From the IMG/VR virus record IMGVR_UViG_3300048029_000179, positions 1 to 20,305 of that record: a DNA stretch of 20,305 bases; one strand, written 5' to 3'. The notes under the pieces are model-generated. The model was given only the letters and a program-made list of their open reading frames with translations. It did no database searches and was not told where the DNA came from. This document shows, piece after piece, positions 6,392 to 14,600 of the stretch (its first letter is position 1; each line of letters starts with the position of its first letter). The DNA comes from a virus. The position numbers were made by a program, and so were the translations under genes.

Positions 6392-7006
6392 ATGGCTGCT
6401 GGTGATACCGATTTATCTATTTGCTCAGATGCTTTGATATTGCTGGGGGCTGCCCCGCTCTCTTCTTTTACAGAAGGCACAGATGCCGCCCAGGCTTGTG
6501 ATAGACTTTATCCAGACTTGCGCGACAGCTTGCTTTCCAGATATCCATTTAGCTGGAGCTACATCAAGGTGCAGCTCGGCCGACTATCTAATACACCTAT
6601 CAACGAATTTAAATATGCCTATGGTCTGCCTGGTAATATGTTATCAGGCGTCCAGGCTGTTTTTGAAACAAGCTCTACCAATCAACAGCCAATAAACGAT
6701 GGTTGGGAAATTTATGGTCAAGAGTTTTACACAAACTTGGAATCTGTTTATATTGACTACCAGGAAAGTGTAGATGAAAGCAAAATGCCGCATTACTTTG
6801 TGCAGCTGCTGCGTACTGCTTTGGCCTCGGAATTGGCCATTACAATCACTGACCAACCAACTAAAGCAGATTATTTCCGTACATTAGCATTTGGCACGCC
6901 GGGCGAAAATGGCCGGGGCGGTCTGTTCCGTGAAGCAGTCAACATTGATTCACGCGGCCGGCTGCCACAGATTATTGAAGATTATGCACTGATAGCGGTG
7001 AGATAA
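6392..7006 (+). CDS. tail tubular protein A (T7 gp11-like adaptor)
   Basis: Adaptor ring joining the portal to the tail nozzle. The 204-residue length is close to T7 gp11 (196). Family-like segments are the N-terminal 'LSICSDALILLGAAPLSSF', 'ACDRLYPDLRDSLLSRYPFSW', 'FKYAYGLPGNML', and 'MPHYFVQLLRTALASELAITIT' with 'FREAVNIDSRGR'. The preceding AAAGGAGAG (6378-6388 region) provides the ribosome site just after the hairpin. Its stop overlaps the next ATG as TAATG, tying it to tail tube B. Confidence 0.9.
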   Translation: MAAGDTDLSICSDALILLGAAPLSSFTEGTDAAQACDRLYPDLRDSLLSRYPFSWSYIKVQLGRLSNTPINEFKYAYGLPGNMLSGVQAVFETSSTNQQPINDGWEIYGQEFYTNLESVYIDYQESVDESKMPHYFVQLLRTALASELAITITDQPTKADYFRTLAFGTPGENGRGGLFREAVNIDSRGRLPQIIEDYALIAVR

Positions 7007-9021
7007 TGGCTCGGATTGTTCAGTTTCAAACGAACTTTAGTGTTGGCGAGCTAGACCCTTTACTGCGTTCTCGCACAGATTTAGGGCAATACAAAAACGC
7101 ACTAGAGACAGCTGAGAACGTAACTATCCAGCCGCAGGGCGGCGCACGCCGGCGAGCTGGCCTTGAGTTTATCCATGACTTTGGTGGCAGCTTTACATCA
7201 TTTAAGCTAATACCTTTTGAATACAGCGTAGATGATAGCTATCTTTTGGTCGTAGTAACTGGCCGCATTTATGTATTTAAGAACGGTACACTGCAAACAA
7301 ATATCAATGGCAGCGGTAATGATTACATAGCTGTAGCTGCAATTACAGCAGCGATGATTGACGAGCTTAACTTTACACAAGCAGTAGACACGTTAATTTT
7401 GCTTCACAAAGATTTAGAGCCGCAAAGAATTGTACGCAACAGCGACACCAGCTGGACAGTAGGCGCCCTGCCTATTTCTAATATACCTAAGTACGCTTAC
7501 TCAATAACAACTACAGTCGGCAGCTCTTATAACACTGGCGTACCGCATGACCACCTAGAGCCTAGCGGTACAGACGGAAACATTACCATAACAGCAAAGC
7601 ATAGCGGTTCTGATGCAAACATATTTACCGCCGCTGCCTCTACTTATATCGGTCAATATATAAATGTTGAACCTTTCGGCCGGTTGCGGATTGTTCGCAA
7701 GGTAACTGCAGCAAAGCTAGAGGTTTACTGCGAGGTGCCGTTGTTTGACACTAGCAACATTGATGATGCTGATTGGGAATATGAAGAAGGCTATGAGGAC
7801 GTTTGGAGCTCTTCAAGAGGATGGCCCCGCTCAGCAGCGTTCCATGAAAGCCGCCTTTACTTCGGCGGCAGCGGTTCCAGGCCTAATACTATTTGGGGAA
7901 GCAAGGTAATTGATTTCTTCAATTTCGATATTGGCACTGCGCTTGATGATGAAAGCGTTGAAGCGACCATTAACACTAACCAGCTTAATGTCATAGTAAA
8001 CCTAAACCCTGGCCAAGATTTACAGATATTTACCACAGGCGGTGAGTTTATTGTTGCCCAGGGGGCCAATGAGCCGATCACGCCTTCTAACTTCCTTGTG
8101 AAACCGCAAAGCCGCTTGGGCAGCCGGCCAGGCGTTCCTGTTGAGGATTTAGCCGGCGCAACAATTATCGTGCAGCGTCAGGGAAAATCTCTTATTAGCT
8201 TCCAATTTACAGACACAACTGCCAGCTATGGTGCGCAGCCACTATCTGTTTTAAGCAGCCACTTGCTCAATGACCCGGTAGACCTTTCTATACGCCGGGC
8301 AACATCAACAGACGAAACGGACAGGTTGTTCCTGGTCAACGCCGGTGATGGCAGCATGGCAGTTTATTCTATTCTGCAAGCTCAGAACGTCATAGCGCCC
8401 AGCAGATTTACCACAGACGGTGAATTTATAGCTGTAGCTAATGAGCTTTCCGACACTTACGCAATCGTTAAAAGAACAATAAACAGCGCTACGGTGTACT
8501 ACCTGGAGAAGTTTAACGAAAGTTTGACGCTAGATAGCGCTAAATCGGGCGTTGCGGCCTCCTCAGTCACTATGGACCACTTGGAAGGGGAAACAGTAGA
8601 GATTGTAAGAGACGGCGTTCTGGAGCCTTCTCAGACGGTTCCGGCATCTCCGCATACAATTACATTTGGCACAGCTGCTACAAGCAGCTTCCAAGTTGGC
8701 CTTAATTACGATATCACAATCAAGACAATGCCAGCTGAGCCGGCGCTGCCCCAGGGCACTGTCCAGGGCGTAAACAAAAGAATTGTCCAGGTAGATGCTA
8801 TTGTGCATGAGACGCAGAACATGACCATTAACGGCAAGCCGGTTGCTTTCAGGCAGTTCGGCGCCAGCGTTCTTGGTCAGCCGGTGCAAGAATTTACCGG
8901 CACAAAAACTGTTCATGGGTTGCTAGGTTTTAGTAATACCGGGCAAATCACTATAAGCCAAAGCGTTCCGTTAAAAATGACGGTGTTGGGTATCGAATAT
9001 AGAATGAGTGTAGGAAACTAA
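7006..9021 (+). CDS. tail tubular protein B (T7 gp12-like nozzle)
   Basis: Main tail-nozzle protein of podoviruses. The 671-residue product opens with the characteristic 'FQTNFSVGELDPLLRSRTDLGQYKNALETAENV' block (seen in outline) and 'QPQGGARRRAGLEFI', then the 'LIPFEYSVDDSYLLVV' segment, 'LHKDLEPQRIVRN', and 'WPRSAAFHESRLYFGGSGSR', all hallmarks of the family. The rest is beta-rich, ending 'VLGIEYRMSVGN'. It is somewhat shorter than T7 gp12 (794). GGTGAG at 6997-7002 supports the start, which overlaps the tube A stop. Confidence 0.92.
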   Translation: MARIVQFQTNFSVGELDPLLRSRTDLGQYKNALETAENVTIQPQGGARRRAGLEFIHDFGGSFTSFKLIPFEYSVDDSYLLVVVTGRIYVFKNGTLQTNINGSGNDYIAVAAITAAMIDELNFTQAVDTLILLHKDLEPQRIVRNSDTSWTVGALPISNIPKYAYSITTTVGSSYNTGVPHDHLEPSGTDGNITITAKHSGSDANIFTAAASTYIGQYINVEPFGRLRIVRKVTAAKLEVYCEVPLFDTSNIDDADWEYEEGYEDVWSSSRGWPRSAAFHESRLYFGGSGSRPNTIWGSKVIDFFNFDIGTALDDESVEATINTNQLNVIVNLNPGQDLQIFTTGGEFIVAQGANEPITPSNFLVKPQSRLGSRPGVPVEDLAGATIIVQRQGKSLISFQFTDTTASYGAQPLSVLSSHLLNDPVDLSIRRATSTDETDRLFLVNAGDGSMAVYSILQAQNVIAPSRFTTDGEFIAVANELSDTYAIVKRTINSATVYYLEKFNESLTLDSAKSGVAASSVTMDHLEGETVEIVRDGVLEPSQTVPASPHTITFGTAATSSFQVGLNYDITIKTMPAEPALPQGTVQGVNKRIVQVDAIVHETQNMTINGKPVAFRQFGASVLGQPVQEFTGTKTVHGLLGFSNTGQITISQSVPLKMTVLGIEYRMSVGN

Positions 9022-9022
9022 A

Positions 9023-9460
9023 ATGGCACAAATGGCAATGGCGGGTTTTTCCGCATTTATGCAGATTAGAGCAGGGCAAGCTGAAAAAGCAACGTATAAC
9101 GCGAAAGCTGCTGAAGCTGTTATACAAGGAAAAGCTAAGGCGCTTGAGGCAAAACGAAAAGGCGTAGCTGTTTTACAAAATTTAAACGAGACGCTGGCAA
9201 CTACAGCTGCTCGAGCAACTACAGGCGGTGGCGTGGCAAACACTTTATCTTTGACTAATTACGCTATGAAAACGGGTGTGTCAGAGTATTACACTACAAA
9301 AGACAATGCGACTCTTGCTGTAGGTCAGGCTGATTTTCAAGCCGGTATTTATAAAACTGCCGGCAAGCAAGCGATGTTAAATGCTTATGCAAGCGCAGCT
9401 GGCACATTAGGTCAGGGGCACTCTAATCAAATGCAATCAGGCGGGTATGGAATTGGATAA
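9023..9460 (+). CDS. internal virion protein, gp14-like position
   Basis: A 145-residue Ala-rich protein: a hydrophobic N-terminus (MAQMAMAGFSAFMQI), a long charged helix 'AKAAEAVIQGKAKALEAKRKGVAVLQNL', 'ARATTGGGVANTL', and a Gly-rich end. Size, alanine-rich helices and position between the nozzle and two large ejection proteins resemble T7 gp14, the smallest ejected core protein, which helps form the channel through the outer membrane. Sequence identity to gp14 cannot be judged here. AGGA at 9012-9015 precedes the ATG by seven bases. Confidence 0.7.
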   Translation: MAQMAMAGFSAFMQIRAGQAEKATYNAKAAEAVIQGKAKALEAKRKGVAVLQNLNETLATTAARATTGGGVANTLSLTNYAMKTGVSEYYTTKDNATLAVGQADFQAGIYKTAGKQAMLNAYASAAGTLGQGHSNQMQSGGYGIG

Positions 9461-11685
9461 TGGCACGCAGACCTAGATACCAAAAAGTAGGCATTGGTTT
9501 AGACGCACCAGCTCGCACAGATTTCGCCGGTCTGCAAGAAACTGCACGCGCTGCGCAAAATATATCTCGTCAAATAGACAGGATGAGTGAGTTTGTTTTT
9601 AAAGAGCAATCAAGAAAAGCTGAACAGCGCGGCAAGCAGAGAGTGAAAGACTTAGGTGCGCAGCCAGTGTTAGCAGAGCTCACAAAACAAGGCGGCCCTA
9701 CAAACATTGAGCAACGCGCAGCTTTCGAAAGTGCCAACCGGATTGCAGCTGCAGAGCTAGAAACAGAAGCACAGCTAGAAATAGATAAGGTTCTTTCTGA
9801 CGCAGAAATAAACAAAACTTCGTTTTCGATAGTGCAAGAAGAGCTGACCAACATTACAAATGGTTTGCCCGCTGCGTTGTCAGATTTAGACCCAGAAACT
9901 GCCGGTATCTTGCGCCAGCGCATTAGTGCGCTGCAACAAAAAGCAGAAAACAAATACAGCGTATTTGCTAACAACGTGCAAGTCAAAGCCGCTCAAGGGC
10001 GAGCATTGACGGGTATTGATGTTCGGCGCCGTGGTGTTATGCAGACCGCCGCTTCCCGGTATTACGATGAAGATGGTAATGTTGATGAGGTTCAACGTCA
10101 GGCTGCTATAAATTTTGATTTACAAAATTTAGAAACATTTATGCGTGATTTGCAGTTTGGCGAAGATGATATAAGCAAAACTGTACTTTCCGCGAAAGAA
10201 GATAGTGTGATGGAAAGCACATATTTTGATTTTCGACAGCTGGGCTCTCTTGAAGAAAAGCAATCATTTATTAATCAGCAACGGGATTCGTTGCCTAAAA
10301 TTATAGGAGAAGAAAAAGCCAGGACCACTTTAAATGGGCTGCAGACTGAAATGAACAAACAAGTGACCGGGCTAAAAGGGCAGGCTACACAGGCAAAATC
10401 CAAAGTCAAAGAGTTGTCTAATGTTCTTACAGACGGCGGTATGCCCAACGAATCTGACATAATTAGGCTAGAGCAACAGATAGACAGTTTGGGTGATTAT
10501 GGGACAGAAGCTAAGCAAGATTTAGCTGATTTAAAATTTTTGCGCACTTCTATGAAGGCTGTTCGGTCTATGAACCCGGCGATGTTGCAGCAAGAAATAA
10601 ATAACCTGCAGCAAGGCTTGCCTGGTTTGGGCGGCCCTGGGCTAGACACAATACAAGAAACAACGCTGCTAAAGTCAGCTAATAAGTTTCTTACTAAAAT
10701 GAACACAGAGCTTGAAAGGGACCCTTTCAGTTTCGGAGTCACAACAGGATTAATAACTTTTGAGCCACTCGACCCTTTTGATGCTGATAATTTTGCGGTA
10801 CAGGCGCAAACTAGGATTAGGGATGGTTTGGCTGTAAGTGAATATTATGGAACGCCCCCAACCTTTATCACAGATGAAGAGGCAAAAATTTACACCGAAA
10901 TAATGCAAGGCCAAGATGTTGGGCGGCAAATGGCATTGTTGACAACGATACACAGCACTTTTGGCAAAGAGCACGCCTCTGATGTTTTTGCGCAAATAGC
11001 GGGCAAAGACCAGGAAATAGGTCACATTGCCGGGCTTCTTACAATGGGTATGCACCAGGTTTCAACAGAGGCCTTAGAAGGCCGCGATTTGTTGCAACAG
11101 GGGTATGTCCCGGTGGACTTTACACCTGAAACAACAAAAAGTATTTCGGATGAGTTTTTTGGAAATGCTATGGTAGTTCAAGGTGCGGCAAGAGAAAGCG
11201 GTCTGAAAGTTGCTGAAGCTATTTATGCAAAGCGTGCCAACAGGCAATCAATAAAACAGTTTAATAATAATTTGTGGTTAGAAAGCCTGGAGTCTGCGTT
11301 TGGGAAAAACAGAGGTTTGGGTGGTATTCAAACAGTTTTTGGCGATAAAACTCTTTTGCCCGCGTATGTTTCTTCTGATGAGGTAGAAACTGCATTTGAC
11401 AACATGACACCAGACAAACTGTTTGAGGCGTCTGGCGTTCGGTTGCCTAAAGAGCAATTTGAAGAAATTTTCAAGCCAGAAACAAAAGGACTTTTTGGTA
11501 CAGATGCTGCTGAATTTAACGATGAATACAGTTTGCTTAACATTGGCTACGGTGAGTACATGATTGTATTAGGGCAGCCAAACGGTTACGGAGGCAAAGT
11601 GGCTGGGGCTTATGAGGATGAGTTTGGTGGCGTTGAGGGTGAGCGTGATTTAATTATTAACCTTAACACTTTGTTGAATAGATAA
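9460..11685 (+). CDS. internal virion (ejection core) protein, gp15-like
   Basis: A 741-residue, mostly helical and charged protein. It begins 'RRPRYQKVGIGLDAPARTDF' and continues as an Arg/Gln/Glu-rich helix ('ISRQIDRMSEFVFKEQSRKAEQRGKQ'), with many coiled-coil-like heptads through about residue 400 (for example 'LQTEMNKQVTGLKGQATQAKSK'). No enzymatic motif is seen. Length and order match T7 gp15 (747 residues), which forms the core and part of the periplasmic ejection tube. The start overlaps the previous stop as TAATG and its stop overlaps the next start the same way. The call rests on position, size and architecture more than on recognised sequence. Confidence 0.75.
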   Translation: MARRPRYQKVGIGLDAPARTDFAGLQETARAAQNISRQIDRMSEFVFKEQSRKAEQRGKQRVKDLGAQPVLAELTKQGGPTNIEQRAAFESANRIAAAELETEAQLEIDKVLSDAEINKTSFSIVQEELTNITNGLPAALSDLDPETAGILRQRISALQQKAENKYSVFANNVQVKAAQGRALTGIDVRRRGVMQTAASRYYDEDGNVDEVQRQAAINFDLQNLETFMRDLQFGEDDISKTVLSAKEDSVMESTYFDFRQLGSLEEKQSFINQQRDSLPKIIGEEKARTTLNGLQTEMNKQVTGLKGQATQAKSKVKELSNVLTDGGMPNESDIIRLEQQIDSLGDYGTEAKQDLADLKFLRTSMKAVRSMNPAMLQQEINNLQQGLPGLGGPGLDTIQETTLLKSANKFLTKMNTELERDPFSFGVTTGLITFEPLDPFDADNFAVQAQTRIRDGLAVSEYYGTPPTFITDEEAKIYTEIMQGQDVGRQMALLTTIHSTFGKEHASDVFAQIAGKDQEIGHIAGLLTMGMHQVSTEALEGRDLLQQGYVPVDFTPETTKSISDEFFGNAMVVQGAARESGLKVAEAIYAKRANRQSIKQFNNNLWLESLESAFGKNRGLGGIQTVFGDKTLLPAYVSSDEVETAFDNMTPDKLFEASGVRLPKEQFEEIFKPETKGLFGTDAAEFNDEYSLLNIGYGEYMIVLGQPNGYGGKVAGAYEDEFGGVEGERDLIINLNTLLNR

Positions 11686-14600
11686 TGACATTTCAGTACA
11701 AAAAAGCCAGCCCATTTGATTTAGCAGCCTTGCCTACGTTGGACCCAAATCCTCAATCTGGGTTTGATGAAAGCCGGCAGCTGGCATATCGCGCTATTGA
11801 ATTAAACGACACATCTGTAAGCGAAGCTAACGCTCTTGAAGAGGTGTGGGACCCTATCATCGAAGAGATGAACAGTAGACAAACGGGCAAAACATTTTAC
11901 AACCCCAGCATAAATTACAGAACTGGCATTTTTAACGAGGAATATCAAGAGCAAAATTACTCTAATGCAGTAACTGAAATTTTAAGTGAAATAGAAACTA
12001 ATGATATGTTCTCTGATTTGCGCGGTGTTGTGGACAGAGACTTAATTTACGAGCAAGCAGCCACCAATGCTAGAGAGGCAAATGACGCTTTTCTACGCAA
12101 CAGCCCGGTAAGCTCTACGCTAGGAACATTTGTTGGTACCGCTCATGCGGTTTTAGATGATCCTGTTCTAGTAGGCTCAATGTTGTTTGGGGGCGCTAAA
12201 GGCGTCTGGCAGATGGCTTTGCAAGAAATGGCGATAGGGGCCGCATCTGAAGCTGTAATACAAACAAAAGTAAAAGAATGGTACGAAAGCACTGGCCAGG
12301 AATATACAGACGAAAAATTTAGGAACGCTGTTCTTTATGGTGGCGCTATCGGTTTTGCCACACCGTTTGCTTTTAAAGGCGCGGGCATGGGTTTCAAGGC
12401 AACAGGCAAAGCTGTCAACTTTACTGTAGACCAGCTAAAGCAGGGCATATCTGTAATGCGTGCAGCTGGCGTTCCGTCCACAGCACGCGGTAGATTCGCC
12501 GAGGAACTGGCCGATGAAATAGAAGCAGTTAACAACGCAAATCCACTCGAGGCACCCGTTAACAATCCTCTGCCAGCGCAAACGGAGCATATGGCAAGAG
12601 TTGAAGCTGCAGCTGTTGCAGCTGAAAAAAATGCGCCACCTGCAATGCCAGACCAACCAAAGGTGCCGACCAGAGCACTAACTGTTAGTGATGTCGATAA
12701 AGCTGACCCAACCGTTTACCCATTCGACCCAAACAAATTGCAAGTTGACGCCGAGAAGTTTCAATTTAAAAGTGGCGGGGATGAATTTGGCGTAACAGAA
12801 AAATTGCAAGGCGTTACAAAATGGAATCCGATATATGCTGAAGAAATATTAGTTTGGGAGCGTGCAGACGGCACACAGTTTGTAGTTGATGGACACCAGC
12901 GAACTGGCCTTGCACGCAGAATTATGGCTAGTGACCCAAATCAAAAAATAAAGGTCAACGGAAAAAAATTAAACGAAAAAGATGGATGGACCGCTGAGAC
13001 TGCTAGGGCTGTCGCTGCCTTAAAAAACATATCGCAAGGCTCCGGCACCGGGGTTGACGCAGCTAAAGTGTTAAAGGAGGACCCTACTTTTGTCAGGGAG
13101 CTGCCGCCTAAATCAGCACTGGTGCGAGATGCGAACGGTTTAGTTGAGCTGTCAGATGAAACTTTTTTAGCTGTAGTCAACGGCGTTGTAGAAGAAAGTT
13201 ATGGTGCGATAGTAGGCCGTCTCATTAAAGACGAAGGTATGCAGCAAGCGGCTATAGCTGTTTTAGCAAAAACTCAACCAGATAATAAATTTCAAGCTGA
13301 AAGCATTGTGCGCCAGGTTATCGAAGCTGGTGCAGAAACCAGAACACAGGAGACTTTGTTTGGTGAAGAAATAATTACAGAAAGTTTTTTCGCAGAGCGT
13401 GCTAAAATTTTAGACGCTACGGTTAAGCAGCTGCGCAGAGATAAAGCAGCTTTTAACAGTTTGGTAAACAATAGAGAGCGCCTTGAGCAAGAAGGAAACA
13501 AGATAGTTGAAGGTGCAAACAAACGGAGAGCAGATAATGACTCGCAAGCAATCGCAATCCTCCAAGCAGTCGCAAACAGAAAAGGCCCAATCTCAGACGC
13601 CCTTACAGCAGCAGCCAGGACAGCCCGAGACACCGGCAGCTTTACAAACCCTATCAGCGGATTTGTCGAAACTGTCAGACGAGGAATACGAGATGGTGAG
13701 TTTGATGGCGCAGCGGTTAGCGATGGAAGGAGCCTTGAAAATGATACGCCGCAAGGCAGCCCGCGCCCGGCAGAGCCAGAGCCAAACGTAGAATTATTCG
13801 ATGAACCGTCCGGGATTGGTGCGCAGCGTCAAGCAAATCAACTAGAAACAGACACTAGAAATGAACTTGTGGAAAGCGTGCCGCCAGAACGTGTTGAAGG
13901 GTTCCAACAAGACAAAGAGCTTTTAGATGATTTCAAAAAGCTGTTAGACGAAGGGGCAGACGAAGATACGCTGTTTCAACACCCTGCAGCGGTAAAAGCA
14001 ATAGAAGCCGCAGAAGCAATACCGGCAACAAACAAACGAGAAGGCTTTGGTACAGACGAGTACAGAGCTGAAAGAGAGTTTAATTTTGACGGCGAGACAG
14101 TTAAGGGGTATGATGAAGCGTTGTTCCGGCATTTTGAGCTGTCTACTACGCTCGCTTATAGAGAGCAAGGTATAGAAGTCCCAGATATTCCTGTTCTTTA
14201 CGAAGGTAAAGCTGTCATATTGGTCGGACCTCCCGCAGCGGGGAAAAGCACATTAGCCAACCCTATAGCGGTAAAGCTGAAAGCAGCAATACCAGATTCA
14301 GATGAGTTTAAGAAAACGCTGCCAGAATACGAAGGCGGCCTGGGTGCTGCGGCTGTCCACGCGGAAAGCTCCGGGATGGCTAAAGAATTAGTTGCTGCTT
14401 CAGCTAAAGTTAAGCTGAACATGGTAATACCCAAAGTGGGTGAAGATGCTGCGTCTATAGAAAAATTACGCAAGCAGCTTAAAGATGAGGGCTATGACGT
14501 AGCTCTTGTAAATATGGATGTAAGCTACGAAAATGCTCTAGTGCGTATGTTTAAAAGGTTTGTGTCTAAAGGTAGGCTTATTGGCGCAGACTACATGAAG

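Noticed and set aside
13507-13536. Longer TTG start for the first nested ORF
   Set aside because: No ribosome site before it, whereas ATG 13537 has GGAGAG at six bases.
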